Shown here one piece after another: positions 29,027 through 38,802 of a DNA stretch of 64,000 nt. The position numbers and the translations under genes were made by a program. This DNA is from Methanosarcina sp. DH2 (GTDB lineage Archaea; Halobacteriota; Methanosarcinia; Methanosarcinales; Methanosarcinaceae), in contig NZ_WJBI01000001.1 in NCBI RefSeq assembly GCF_020804225.1, positions 542,681 to 606,680 of the forward strand, written 5' to 3'. Position 1 is the stretch's first letter. Each line of letters begins with the position of its first letter. The notes beneath the pieces are model-generated. The model saw only the letters and a list, made by a program, of their open reading frames with translations. It was not told the DNA's origin and did no database searches.

Positions 29027-30409
29027 ATGGTAAAAGAGTATAAGACAATCACTCAGATTGCAGGGCCTCTTGTCTTTATCCAGAAAACAGAGCCTGTAGG
29101 TTATAAAGAAATCGTTACTATCAACCTGCCTGACGGAACTACCCGCAGAGGCGAGGTGCTGGACTCTTCAACAGACCTAGTGGTTATCCAGATTTTTGAA
29201 GGTACTGGCGGTCTGGACAAGGATTGTGGTGTAGTCTTTACAGGGGAAACCCTGAAGCTTCCCGCATCCATTGACCTTCTCGGCAGGATCCTTTCAGGTG
29301 CCGGTGACCCTCTGGATGGTGGGCCAAGGATTGTGCCAGACCAAATGCTGGATATCAATGGGGCTGCAATGAACCCATACGCCAGGTTGCCTCCAAAGGA
29401 TTTCATCCAGACTGGCATCTCCACAATCGACGGAACAAACACCCTGGTCCGTGGACAGAAACTGCCTATCTTCTCAGCATCAGGTCTCCCACACAACGAA
29501 ATTGCCCTGCAGATTGCAAGGCAGGCTTCTGTGCCCGGATCCGAAGCAGAGTTCGCAGTGGTTTTTGCTGCAATGGGTATCACCAATGAAGAAGCCCAGT
29601 ATTTCATGAGCGACTTTGAAAAGACAGGCGCTCTGGAAAGGGCAGTTGTGTTCCTTAACCTGGCAGACGACCCTGCTGTTGAGCGTCTCACCACCCCACG
29701 TCTGGCCCTGACAGCAGCCGAGTATCTGGCATATGAGCACGGCATGCACGTTCTCGTCATCCTGACTGACATAACTAACTATGCAGAAGCTCTCCGTCAG
29801 ATGGGTGCCGCCCGTAATGAAGTGCCTGGCCGTCGTGGGTATCCGGGTTACATGTACACTGATCTTGCAACACTCTACGAGCGTGCTGGTATTGTCAAGG
29901 GAGCCAAGGGATCCGTTACCCAGATTCCGATTCTTTCGATGCCTGGTGACGATATTACCCACCCGATTCCTGACCTTTCCGGGTATATTACCGAAGGCCA
30001 GATCGTGGTTGCCAGAGAACTGCACAGGAAAGGTATCTACCCGCCAATCAATGTGCTGCCATCCCTGTCGAGGCTGATGAACTCCGGTATTGGAGCAGGC
30101 AAGACAAGAGAAGACCACAAAGCCGTTTCTGACCAGATGTACGCAGGTTATGCAGAAGGTCGTGACCTGAGAGGTCTCGTGGCTATCGTCGGTAAAGAAG
30201 CTCTGTCTGAGAGAGACGTCAAGTTCCTTGAATTTGCTGACCTCTTCGAACAGAAATTCGTTACACAGGGCAAAAACGAAAACAGGACAATTGCAGATAC
30301 CCTGGACATCGGATGGGGCATTCTTGCGCACCTGCCAATGAACCAGCTGGGTAGGATTGACAACAAGTACATCCAGAAATACCATCCTGCACATAAAAAG
30401 GCTCAGTGA
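29027..30409 (+). CDS. ahaB: A1Ao ATP synthase subunit B
   Basis: 460-residue non-catalytic nucleotide-binding subunit, homologous to A but without the full P-loop ([11 protein letters not shown] in its place). It carries [20 protein letters not shown] and [20 protein letters not shown]. It starts two bases after ahaA with GGTAGGT as ribosome site. Confidence 0.97.
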   Translation: MVKEYKTITQIAGPLVFIQKTEPVGYKEIVTINLPDGTTRRGEVLDSSTDLVVIQIFEGTGGLDKDCGVVFTGETLKLPASIDLLGRILSGAGDPLDGGPRIVPDQMLDINGAAMNPYARLPPKDFIQTGISTIDGTNTLVRGQKLPIFSASGLPHNEIALQIARQASVPGSEAEFAVVFAAMGITNEEAQYFMSDFEKTGALERAVVFLNLADDPAVERLTTPRLALTAAEYLAYEHGMHVLVILTDITNYAEALRQMGAARNEVPGRRGYPGYMYTDLATLYERAGIVKGAKGSVTQIPILSMPGDDITHPIPDLSGYITEGQIVVARELHRKGIYPPINVLPSLSRLMNSGIGAGKTREDHKAVSDQMYAGYAEGRDLRGLVAIVGKEALSERDVKFLEFADLFEQKFVTQGKNENRTIADTLDIGWGILAHLPMNQLGRIDNKYIQKYHPAHKKAQ

Positions 30410-30414
30410 TTATC

Positions 30415-31038
30415 ATGGCTCAAGACGTAAAACCAACTCGGTCGGAGCTAATCGAGCTCAAGAAGAAAATCAAGCTCTCTGAAAGCGGGCACAAGCTCCT
30501 TAAGATGAAAAGAGACGGTCTTATTCTTGAGTTCTTTAAGATCCTTAATGAGGCAAGGAACGTCAGAACTGAGCTGGACGCTGCTTATGAAAACGGCAGG
30601 GGAAAAATCAATCTCGCCTGTGCTGTGAATGGAATGGTTGCAGTCAGATCAACTGCTTTTACAGCAAAGCGATCCCCCGAAATCCAGCTTTCAGGGCATA
30701 ACATCATGGGTGTTGTGGTGCCAAAGATCAGCTCTACCGGAGTCCGCAAATCCCTCTATGAGAGGGGATACGGTATCATCGGTACAAACTCATACATCGA
30801 TGAGACTGCAGAAGCCTATGAGGACCTGGTAGAAAAGATCATAACCGCCGCTGAGCTTGAAACAACAATGAAAAGGCTCCTTAATGAGATCGAGAAGACA
30901 AAGAGGCGTGTGAACGCTCTCGAATTCAAAGTAATTCCCGAGCTCATTGCAACCATGAAGTACATCCGCTTCGTCCTTGAGGAGATGGAAAGGGAGAATA
31001 CTTTCCGGCTGAAGAGAGTCAAGGCGAGAATGAAATAA
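30415..31038 (+). CDS. ahaD: A1Ao ATP synthase subunit D
   Basis: 207 residues from MAQDVKPTRSELIELKKKIK, the conserved start of subunit D, the long coiled-coil rotor shaft. GTGATTATC lies before the ATG. An upstream in-frame start at 30406 overlaps ahaB but is not conserved. It turns with F inside the A/B head. Confidence 0.95.
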   Translation: MAQDVKPTRSELIELKKKIKLSESGHKLLKMKRDGLILEFFKILNEARNVRTELDAAYENGRGKINLACAVNGMVAVRSTAFTAKRSPEIQLSGHNIMGVVVPKISSTGVRKSLYERGYGIIGTNSYIDETAEAYEDLVEKIITAAELETTMKRLLNEIEKTKRRVNALEFKVIPELIATMKYIRFVLEEMERENTFRLKRVKARMK

Positions 31039-31054
31039 TTAACTTGATTTGAAT

Positions 31055-31228
31055 ATGGCAGCGTGTAAGGATCGACCGAATCTGGTTGAAAGAGCAATAA
31101 CTAAATTAGGTGAACCCGAAAACCAGGCCCGCCTGCTGCAGGCAGCCTGGCGGATCTCCCTTTTAATGATGGTTTTAGGGTTCATCATTATGTTAAGAAC
31201 GATCTTTCCGAATTTTACCTTGACCTGA
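31055..31228 (+). CDS. ahaG: AhaG, small membrane protein of the ATP synthase operon
   Basis: 57 residues: soluble charged start (MAACKDRPNLVERAITKLGE), one membrane helix (ISLLMMVLGFIIMLRTIF) and a short tail. A gene of this size and place ends the aha operon in Methanosarcina. Its role is unknown; assembly help is sometimes suggested. It starts 16 bases after ahaD. Confidence 0.8.
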   Translation: MAACKDRPNLVERAITKLGEPENQARLLQAAWRISLLMMVLGFIIMLRTIFPNFTLT

Positions 31229-31354
31229 ACTTCAGGACAATTATTTTTTGAGTTCGGCACAGCATATTTTCTTTTCTGTTTATTTTTTATCTTCCTCTGG
31301 TCTGATTAACGTTAGAAAGCTATTTTAACGACGAATATCAATCCTAATTTCCTC

Positions 31355-33676
31355 ATGCAAAACGAAGCCAGACTTCTTCATGTGACCGGCACGGTGCAGG
31401 GTGTCGGCTTTCGCCCATTTGTATACCAGCTTGCAAAAGCCCACAGGCTTTCAGGGTACGTGAAAAATCTTGGAAATCACGTGGAGATCCTTATAGAGGG
31501 ATACGAGATAAATATTCAAAATTTCCTTTCCGACCTTCCTGAAAAAAAGCCTCCACTTGCCAGACTTAAAGAAATTAAAGTCAGCACTGTCTCTTTTTTC
31601 GGTTATTCAAAATTTATTATCATACACAGCGAACCCGGGGCTTTTGAAAACTCTATAATTCCTCCGGATACGGCTATCTGTGAGGAGTGCAGGCTGGAGA
31701 TCTTTGATCCCTCTTCCAGGTACTACCATTATCCTTTTACTGTCTGTACAAACTGCGGCCCTCGCTATACTACCGTCCGTACGCTTCCCTATGACCGCGA
31801 AAATACAAGCATGGCAGATTTTCCTCTCTGCAAGGAATGTGATATTGAATATACCGATCCTCTCAACAGGAGGCATCATGCCCAGCCTGTCTGTTGCCCG
31901 AAATGCGGACCCGAACTCTGGCTTTCGGACTCTCGTGGGAAAGTGCTCGCAAAGAGTTATGAAGCAATTTTAACAGCTTCTGACCTTCTCCAGCAGGGTT
32001 CAATTCTTTCGGTCAAGGGTTTCGGGGGCTTTCATATCGCCTGCGATGCCCGAAAAGAAAAGCCCGTACAGGAACTTCGAAGACGGTTGGGTCGTCCGGA
32101 GCAGCCTTTTGCGGTCATGGCAAAAGATACCGAGGTTGTAGAGTCTTTTGCAGAACCCGGAGATTCAGGCAGGAAATGCCTCATATCTCCCCGCCGCCCC
32201 ATAACCGTGCTTCCCGGATTAAAAGACTTCAAACTGGCAGGATCAGTTTCTCCCGGTCTGCACAACATAGGGGTCATGCTACCCTATACAGGCACACAGA
32301 ACCTGCTTTTTGACCTCATGCCGGATTCTGTATACGTTATGACCTCTGCAAATCTTCCGGGACGGCCCATGATTGTCGAAAATGAAGAAGCGCTTGAAAA
32401 ACTTAAAGGGATTGTGGATTTTCACCTGCTGCACAACAGGGTTATTGCAAACAGAAACGACGATACGGTTATCCGGGTTGTAAACGGACAGAAAGCCTTT
32501 ATTCGGCGTTCCAGAGGTTTTGTTCCCGAACCTGTAGAGCTGCCTTTTGAAGTCGAAGCTTCTGCAGGAGTGGGGGCTGAAATGAACTCGACGGTAACTC
32601 TGGCAAAAGGAAAGCTGGCTTACATCTCTCAGTACATAGGAAACACCAATCATGTGGAGACCTTCAGGTATCACTCTGAAGTTTTCGAGCACCTGATCCG
32701 ACTTACGGGTATAGAGCCTCTCAATTGGGGTTGTGACCTGCATCCCGCTTTTAATACAACCCGATTTGCACTGAGCAAAGGTGGAGAAAAAACACTTCGG
32801 ATCCAGCACCACTACGCCCATATCCTAGCCCTTATGGCTGATAATTCCCTGCCAGTTGACTCCCGGGTCCTGGGAATTGCCCTTGACGGAGCCGGGTACG
32901 GCAGAGACGGGACAGTCTGGGGAGGGGAACTTCTGGGTTCATCCTATTTCGGATACGAGCGCCTGGGACATCTGCTTCCCCAACCTATGCCAGGGGGAGA
33001 CCTTGCCGTAAAAACTCCTTCCCGCATGGTCCTGGGCATGCTGTCAGGGAGGCTTGGAGAAGAAGAACTGAAAAAACTGCCTCTCTACTTCCCCCTGGAA
33101 AAACAGGAGTTTTCTACAGTTATGCAGCAGCTTCAAAGAAAAATAAATGTTACCACGAGTAGCAGCGCAGGGAGAGTGCTGGATGCGGCTGCGGCGCTTC
33201 TAGGGATATGCAAAGTGAGGACTTATGAAGGAGAGCCTGCAATGAAGCTTGAATCTGCAGCAAAGAAAAGTATTCATCGACCAGACCTCCCTCTGGTTTT
33301 TAGAAATTGGGGACAGTCCAGAACCTCTGTGCTTGATACGACTGAGCTCCTTCTGGGGGTTTATGAGCTTTCCGGTGGAAAGTATTCCCCTGCTGACCTT
33401 GCGTTTGCAGTTGAAGAGAACCTTGCAAAAGGAATCTCAGAAATTGCCATCTCCCTTGCTGCGAAAAACGGTTTTGAGAAGATAGGCCTGAGTGGAGGGG
33501 TTGCTTATAATGATCATATTACTTCATGCATTGCAGGAACTGTGAAGGAAGCAGGTTTTGAATTTCTTACGCACCGCAGTGTTCCGTGTGGAGACGGCTG
33601 CATTTCCTTTGGGCAGGCTGTAGCAGCTGGGCTTGGAACATATTCAAAAGAGCTCGATGATGCTGGAAGCACTTAA
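31355..33676 (+). CDS. hypF: Carbamoyltransferase HypF
   Basis: 773 residues with the full HypF order: acylphosphatase-like domain (about 1-95; GTVQGVGFRPFVYQLA), two zinc fingers (C-x2-C pairs from CEECRLEI to CCPKCG, about 108-190), YrdC-like domain (about 200-385; SILSVKGFGGFHIACDA), and Kae1/TobZ-like domain (about 400-770; QHHYAHILA, DGAGYGRDGTVWGGE). It makes the thiocarbamate that becomes the CN ligands of [NiFe] hydrogenase, with HypE. Other hyp genes are not adjacent. It implies functional or ancestral hydrogenases. Own promoter region 31229-31354, 127 bases. Confidence 0.96.
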   Translation: MQNEARLLHVTGTVQGVGFRPFVYQLAKAHRLSGYVKNLGNHVEILIEGYEINIQNFLSDLPEKKPPLARLKEIKVSTVSFFGYSKFIIIHSEPGAFENSIIPPDTAICEECRLEIFDPSSRYYHYPFTVCTNCGPRYTTVRTLPYDRENTSMADFPLCKECDIEYTDPLNRRHHAQPVCCPKCGPELWLSDSRGKVLAKSYEAILTASDLLQQGSILSVKGFGGFHIACDARKEKPVQELRRRLGRPEQPFAVMAKDTEVVESFAEPGDSGRKCLISPRRPITVLPGLKDFKLAGSVSPGLHNIGVMLPYTGTQNLLFDLMPDSVYVMTSANLPGRPMIVENEEALEKLKGIVDFHLLHNRVIANRNDDTVIRVVNGQKAFIRRSRGFVPEPVELPFEVEASAGVGAEMNSTVTLAKGKLAYISQYIGNTNHVETFRYHSEVFEHLIRLTGIEPLNWGCDLHPAFNTTRFALSKGGEKTLRIQHHYAHILALMADNSLPVDSRVLGIALDGAGYGRDGTVWGGELLGSSYFGYERLGHLLPQPMPGGDLAVKTPSRMVLGMLSGRLGEEELKKLPLYFPLEKQEFSTVMQQLQRKINVTTSSSAGRVLDAAAALLGICKVRTYEGEPAMKLESAAKKSIHRPDLPLVFRNWGQSRTSVLDTTELLLGVYELSGGKYSPADLAFAVEENLAKGISEIAISLAAKNGFEKIGLSGGVAYNDHITSCIAGTVKEAGFEFLTHRSVPCGDGCISFGQAVAAGLGTYSKELDDAGST

Positions 33677-33819
33677 GTCCCGGGATCTAAAATTAACTTT
33701 CGCCACTTCTGATGTTCCTTATCTGGAGCATACTCATTCAACATACTGAAATTTGATCCGAAAAACAGAAATACAAAATTAAATAAATGATCCGTGCTTA
33801 CATAGGAGTGGGAGCATAA

Positions 33820-34275
33820 ATGGGGCTAGGTAGTATACGGATTAGAGTGGTAACCAGCAGGGATGAAATCCTTAGCCTGGAACACGAGGAAAAGGCAGTA
33901 CATCTTGCTTTTCGGCCCTCGGACAGGGATCTCTTCAGTCTGGTCAAGACCTGTCCCGGAATTGAAATACTTCAGCTTCCCGCATCTTCCTATGAGGGGC
34001 TCTCAAAATTTATTAAAATGTACCTTGCATCTTCAGGAATTCACCTGGTAAAGGGAGATGTGAGCGGGCACTGGCATGACCTTAACAACTATTTTGTAAT
34101 ACCGTCTTATGTGCTTGAAAAGATAAAGGAACTGGAAGTTCAGGGTCGGACTGAAGAAGAGATAATCGGTGAGATAACAAGCCTCAGGAAAATCAGCCCT
34201 GATATGGTTCTTCATCTGCTTCATAGTTCTTTTCTTACTACATTCCCGGAAAGGCCTGAACTGAACAAGGTTTAG
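33820..34275 (+). CDS. DUF1699 family protein, copy 1
   Basis: 151 residues with GGAGTGGGAGC before the ATG. The N-terminal domain (RIRVVTSRDEILSLEHEEKA, then HLAFRPSDRDLFSLV) has an alpha/beta pattern. The C-terminal 45 residues (PSYVLEKIKELEVQGRTEEE ...) look like a helix-turn-helix. It is the most divergent of three paralogs in this window. DUF1699 is restricted to methanogens as far as I know and has no assigned function; DNA binding is inferred from the C-terminal helices. Confidence 0.75.
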   Translation: MGLGSIRIRVVTSRDEILSLEHEEKAVHLAFRPSDRDLFSLVKTCPGIEILQLPASSYEGLSKFIKMYLASSGIHLVKGDVSGHWHDLNNYFVIPSYVLEKIKELEVQGRTEEEIIGEITSLRKISPDMVLHLLHSSFLTTFPERPELNKV

Positions 34276-34324
34276 AGAGATTTTCAATAAGTGTTTTGTA
34301 TAAGGAGACCATTTTATTTCCGGT

Positions 34325-36145
34325 TTACAGGCGTTTCCACCATTTCCTTGAGGCTTTCTGTTCTTCTATCTGTCTTAACCCTTCAGCTTCAAATTTCTGC
34401 TGCATCCTATACTTCCTATTTTCGTCATTAAGCCTGGAAACTTCTTCCTCTTTGCTTACAAGTGTTCCTTTGATCTGTCTTATTAGCTCGTTTTTTTCCC
34501 TGAGCTGCCCTGCAAGTTTCTCCTCCCCTACATATCCAGAGAGTTGCTTTTCAAGCTTTCTGACTTTTTCTTCGCTTGAGGCAAGCATGGCTTCTATTGT
34601 GTTTATCTTTCTCTCTTTTCCGGTGAGCTTTTCTTCAATTCTCTTTACTTCTCCACTCTTTGCAATAACCTCTCCGGCAAGAGTGTTAAGGTCCCTGTCC
34701 TTCACTGAAATGCTTTCTTCAAGTTTTTCCATAGCCCTTTCTTTTGCCAGGAACTTTTCTTGAAGTGCCCTTATTTCTTCAGCTTTTACTTCCAGTGCCC
34801 TATCAAGGCTATTTCTCTCGTTTTCTTCTTCACTCAGCTTTGACTGAAGTTTTTCTATTTCCGTATCCTTATCTGCAAGTTCTTCAAGAAATTCTTGAAG
34901 CTTTGTGTTCTTTTCCTGAAGCTCTGCTTCAAAAAAGCTTACAATCTCTTCTTTTTCGTTCAGTCTGGTTCCAAGTTCTTCAATAATGCTATTGTTTTTA
35001 GTAATCCGACCTTCAAGCCTTTTTATTGCTTCATCTTTTTGAACTAACTGATTCTCCAGGTCTTTTATAGTTTCATCTCTTTTAGAAAGGCAGTTCTCAA
35101 AGTTTCTTATATTTTCTTTCTTTTCAGATATTTCCTTCTCAAACTCTTCCAGTTCATCTCCCTTTTCGGAGATAAGCTTTTCAAATTCTTTGAGTTCAAC
35201 TGCTTTGCCTGCGAGGCTTTCTTCAAGATTTTTTATGATTTCTTCCGAATCCGATAGAGACTTTTTAAGGCCATCTATTTTTTCGGTTTTTATTTCAAGT
35301 TCTTCCTGTAACCTGCTGTTTTCTCTGTCCCTGCCTGCAAACTGTTCCTCAATTTCCTTTATTTTTTGCAGGCTTTCTGAAAGTTTTATTTCCAGGCTAT
35401 TTAACCCGGTATCACTGCCTGCGACCTGGGTATAAAGAGAACTTATCTCGTCTTTTTCTCTAATTTCTTCTACTGCCGGAGTAAAAGAAATCCTTTTTCC
35501 AGAGAAGTCTTTTTCAGAGAAGCCTTTATCAGGAGCATCTTCTTCAAGGATATCCTTTTCAGGAACATCTTCTTCAGGAATATCTTCTTCAGGGATATCT
35601 TCTTCAAAAAGGCCTGTCTCATTGAGATTTATTCCAGGAAGATTTTTTTCCGGAATATCTGCCTCAAGAATAGCCATTTCGGAATTATCGGTCTCAAAAT
35701 GAGTTTTTTTGGACTCTAAAGTTTGAAGTTCTTTTTTTTCCGAAATAAGGCAGACCTGTCCTCTTGAGTTTTCACAGATCTCAGCCCAGGCAAGGATGGA
35801 AGCTATCGGCGTAATCCTTTTCAGTACAGTATCTCCTTCCTTGCAGCCATAGACTTTACTGGCAATATACCCTTCCACGGTACTCAGGTCAAGGTTCGGA
35901 TCTCCCAGCCTGCAGCCTGTTGCGTTTCCTTTTTTTGCCTGACCTCCATTTTTCTGCAGAAAATTAATAGTTTCGGAAAATATCTCCCATTGTAGAAATG
36001 GCTGGTTTTTCAGGTTATCAACGTAGATTCCATCCTCTTCAACTCGGGCTTCGAAAAACTGCTTCCCGCTCATAAGTGGAATCTTTGCTGGATTTCCTTC
36101 TTTCATGAACTGGTTTTTTATTTTTGCAACAACAGGGTCTTCCAT
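34325..36145 (-). CDS. Coiled-coil protein with conserved N-terminal domain
   Basis: 606 residues. The first 140 residues form a compact domain (FFEARVEEDGIYVDNLKNQP ... SVEG-like TVEGYIASKVYGCKEGDTV ... RITPIASILAWAEICEN) that I have seen as a recurring unit but cannot name. An acidic linker with (E)EDIPE repeats (about 185-215) follows, then about 370 residues of heptad-rich coiled coil (KIKEIEEQFAGRDRENSRLQ onward) and a basic tail QKASRKWWKRL. No membrane helix. A cytoskeletal, chromosome-associated or scaffold role is possible but only inferred from shape. Confidence 0.65.
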   Translation of the reverse strand: MEDPVVAKIKNQFMKEGNPAKIPLMSGKQFFEARVEEDGIYVDNLKNQPFLQWEIFSETINFLQKNGGQAKKGNATGCRLGDPNLDLSTVEGYIASKVYGCKEGDTVLKRITPIASILAWAEICENSRGQVCLISEKKELQTLESKKTHFETDNSEMAILEADIPEKNLPGINLNETGLFEEDIPEEDIPEEDVPEKDILEEDAPDKGFSEKDFSGKRISFTPAVEEIREKDEISSLYTQVAGSDTGLNSLEIKLSESLQKIKEIEEQFAGRDRENSRLQEELEIKTEKIDGLKKSLSDSEEIIKNLEESLAGKAVELKEFEKLISEKGDELEEFEKEISEKKENIRNFENCLSKRDETIKDLENQLVQKDEAIKRLEGRITKNNSIIEELGTRLNEKEEIVSFFEAELQEKNTKLQEFLEELADKDTEIEKLQSKLSEEENERNSLDRALEVKAEEIRALQEKFLAKERAMEKLEESISVKDRDLNTLAGEVIAKSGEVKRIEEKLTGKERKINTIEAMLASSEEKVRKLEKQLSGYVGEEKLAGQLREKNELIRQIKGTLVSKEEEVSRLNDENRKYRMQQKFEAEGLRQIEEQKASRKWWKRL

Positions 36146-36604
36146 GCATGGGCCTCATAACAGTCTTAGTTTCTGGAGTATAATATGTATAACATTTAAT
36201 AAAAGTTATGTTATTCTCTCAGAAATTTATTAAGTGGTAAGTAGGAGTAAACGGCCGGCAGGGGATATAATGTACTTTCCGGCACGCCAGTTAATTAGTT
36301 TTAAGGGAATTATTAGTAAGGAGTTTTAGTTTGAAGCTTAGTTTGGAGTTTTAGTGTGAAGCTTAGTTTGGAGTTTTAGTTTGAAGCTTAGTTTGGTGTT
36401 TTAGTTCGGAGCCTCATATGCTCTGCTGAATATTTCAGCGTATTACAAAAGGTTCTCTAAGTGAAATAAGGATGAAAAGGAAGGATTAAAATGAGAGAAA
36501 TAAGTTCATAATTCTTATTCTTCTTTTTTACCTTTATAACTCTCAAATTTTGAAACCGTATCGATAGTATTTTTATAATGATTATTCATTAATTTACTTC
36601 TTAG
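36146..36604. other. Intergenic region with 25-bp repeats
   Basis: Holds the 25-bp minisatellite at 36321-36416; otherwise AT-rich with no gene. Confidence 0.5.
36321..36416. repeat. 25-bp tandem repeat, about four copies
   Basis: Units beginning GAGTTTTAGTTTGAAGCTTA repeat at 36321, 36346, 36371 and (degenerate) 36396. No spacers. Confidence 0.9.
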
Positions 36605-36648
36605 CTTCTTCGACATAATCGAAGCTGTTATATAGTTGCTTCACAAAG
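36605..36648 (+). promoter_or_regulatory. Near copy of the ATP synthase promoter
   Basis: CTTCTTCGACATAATCGAAG then CTGTTATATAGTT matches the block at 22505-22548 at nearly every position through the TATA box, and weaker similarity continues for about 60 bases (GGATTTTTTTAGTTAT-AATTTATATTA). The inverted CTTCG/CGAAG arms are kept while loop bases differ. It points at the two mini membrane proteins downstream. Confidence 0.6.
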
Positions 36649-37060
36649 AATAATTAATCTAGCTACATCCATCTATACAGGATTTTTTTAGTTATCAATT
36701 TATATTAATAAACTCCTGGGTAGGTAAAATTACAGAGCTGAAATTAAAGCCCTGCTTTGAAATCATTCAATAAAACCGAATAAACAAAATCAGCTTAATG
36801 CGTATCATCTGGTTTTGGGCTGAACAATGATATCAGTTTAAAGCTAAGTGTTCAGGAGAAATTATTTCAATTTATCAATACAAATGCTTATTTACCTGGA
36901 TGTAATTTCACTCAAGTCATGCTTTAAAGGCCTTTTACTACCTCTGTGCTATTGATAGTGCCGCCGATTGGCTGAAATACCTTTAAAATTCTATCAGCCT
37001 TTGCTTGCGAGAGGAAGTTCTAGACACTTACAGGATAATTCAATCGGAGGGAAAACATAT
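36649..37060 (+). other. Long putative leader of the mini-protein genes
   Basis: About 410 bases between the promoter-like block and the first mini-protein start. No credible gene. If the promoter is used, this is a long 5' leader. Confidence 0.35.
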
Positions 37061-37177
37061 TTGGTTAATATCAGGGTAAAAGCCTGGGTACTGGACCTGG
37101 TTTTTATGCATATTTTGTTTATTGCGATCCTGTATATAGTCTACGTTTTCATCGTGCCATTAATGGTCCCGGGTTGA
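37061..37177 (+). CDS. Single-span mini-protein 1
   Basis: I take a TTG start at 37061 because GGAGG lies ten bases upstream; this gives about 38 residues, VNIRVKAWVLDLVFMHILFI then a helix end IVPLMVPG. A longer frame from a TTG at 36968 (69 residues) has no ribosome site. It closely resembles the next protein in its membrane part (x-LD-hydrophobic ... F-V-P). Function unknown; the neighbourhood suggests a small membrane partner. Confidence 0.5.
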   Translation: MVNIRVKAWVLDLVFMHILFIAILYIVYVFIVPLMVPG

Positions 37178-37254
37178 TTGCAGAGGAAATGAATATCAGA
37201 GTAAGGTTATTAATACTAAAAAATGATTGTAAATCGGATTAAAGGTGGTCTCAA

Positions 37255-37446
37255 GTGACGGAAGGAATGAAATCTCAGATAGGCGACAATAACGCAAAAA
37301 AAAGAAAACAAGATCCGGCTAATGAGCAGGACAGGCCAAAAGGACTGAAGTCCAAAAGTTACTATCTTGACGTGATCTTCATTCAGCTTTTGCTTCTGTT
37401 ACTTCTGTATGGAGTCGCCAAATTTGTTGTGCCCATGCTGTCTTGA
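37255..37446 (+). CDS. Single-span mini-protein 2
   Basis: 63 residues from GTG, with AGGTGGTC four bases upstream. A hydrophilic basic N-terminal half (NNAKKRKQDPANEQDRPKG) precedes one membrane helix (YYLDVIFIQLLLLLLLYGVA) and ends FVVPMLS. The helix and the final V-P-M/L are shared with mini-protein 1, so the pair arose by duplication. Unknown function. Confidence 0.6.
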   Translation: MTEGMKSQIGDNNAKKRKQDPANEQDRPKGLKSKSYYLDVIFIQLLLLLLLYGVAKFVVPMLS

Positions 37447-37754
37447 AGTTTTTCAATTTGACTGAAAAAAGTTCTGGTTTTCTTCGGTGAAGCGTTTCAA
37501 TCCTTCCCGAAGCAGTACCACACTATTTTAAGTATATTTTTCTCACATTCAGGTTCGTTGATTAATTATTTCGGGCTCTGTTTTCTTCCAGATTCTGGAT
37601 TATTCCCTTAGTCCCAGGTATTCTCTCAGTTCCAGGTTATTCCCTCAGTTCCCAGGTTTTTTTCGGTTATCAAGATATTTTTCTTAGTTACGAGATTATT
37701 TTTTAATTATGAAGTCATCTTTTCAGTTACTACATGCTCAGGTATATTCTTTCT
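37447..37754. other. Intergenic region
   Basis: No gene. Repeated TTCCCTCAGTTCCCAGGTT-type motifs (37600-37660) form loose degenerate repeats. Confidence 0.4.
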
Positions 37755-37883
37755 GAGCTCATCCCAAAACCAGTTTTCTATCACATCAATAAGAGTTTCA
37801 GAACCATTTTCCTACTCAGGAGCTCGACTGATTATCTCTAAATTTGAGATTTCGTGATATGGTTTGAGTTTTGGGATCAGCTC
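37755..37883. mobile_element. MITE-like element, copy B (129 bp)
   Basis: Ends GAGCTCATCCCAAAACC and its near-complement GGTTTGAGTTTTGGGATCAGCTC bound a non-coding element. TCT on both sides is the 3-bp target duplication. Same family as 11932-12058 and 59477-59607. Confidence 0.75.
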
Positions 37884-38802
37884 TCTAAGTAATTCTCTTG
37901 CTCTGTATCTTTTTCTCGGTTCTACAGGTCTTCTTGTATCTCTTTCTGATAAGATAGCTCTTCTGTATTATTACACTAAATAGATAACTTTATTAAAGAT
38001 TGTTTTATTGATAATAAATCTGAATCCGATCCCCTGGAAAAATCGATAGGCTCTCAGGATTTTAACTCTCTCCAGATTCTTTCTTTTTTACTCGCAAAAA
38101 AGGAAACCCACACAAACACAGGAAAATTCGGTTCTGGGACATATCCTGAGTCACGAGAGTTCGCTACAGTTTCAGAGTTCGCTACAGTTTTAGAATTCGC
38201 TACAGTTTTAGAATTCGCTACAGTTTTAGAATTCGCTACAGTTTTAGAATTCGCTACAGTTTTAGAGTTTGCTAACGTTTAGAGTTCGTTAAAATCTTAG
38301 CTGAAAATTAATCATTAGGAATTAGATGTATAATTGGATAGTTGGGCACATATAATCCGGATGAGTTTATACTAAAGTTCACAGAGGTAAATATGTTCAA
38401 TCTTGAAGGTGAATCTGTATTGAGAACTTCATCAAAAGAGAGACCCAAAGAAAAATTTATTAAAACACCAGGTTTAACCTGGACTTTATCTAGCTACATA
38501 ACAAAATATTGGAAATGCCCTGACCTGCGACAAAACAAATATTGTTTTGATAATATCCTGATTTTTTGTTGATTTTATTTATCATACTTTTCAGACGGTC
38601 TGGTTGGGCTTTTTTTAATATGTTAAATAAAATGGCGCTCATCATACTGGTTTACGTTATGTTTCTATGATAAACACGAAAATAAAAGAAAGAATGTAAA
38701 TACTAGTTCTCTCTAAATAAATCATGTAATTATAGAAAAATATTTAATGAAGAATTTTTTACTATCAAATGAAAAAAAATCAATAGATCGGGAGGACAAA
38801 CT
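37884..38802. other. Intergenic AT-rich region
   Basis: About 920 bases. It contains an 18-bp minisatellite (38160-38285). A short frame at 38342-38572 has no ribosome site or recognisable product. The promoter of the DUF1699 gene should lie near 38700-38770, an AT-rich stretch. Confidence 0.4.
38160..38285. repeat. 18-bp minisatellite, about seven copies
   Basis: TTCGCTACAGTTTTAGAA is repeated in register from 38160, the first copy slightly different (TTTCAGAG) and the last degenerate (TTTGCTAACG). Confidence 0.9.

Noticed and set aside
38342-38572. 76-codon frame from TTG
   Set aside because: No Shine-Dalgarno, odd composition, no recognisable motifs. I could not tell if it is a transposase scrap.
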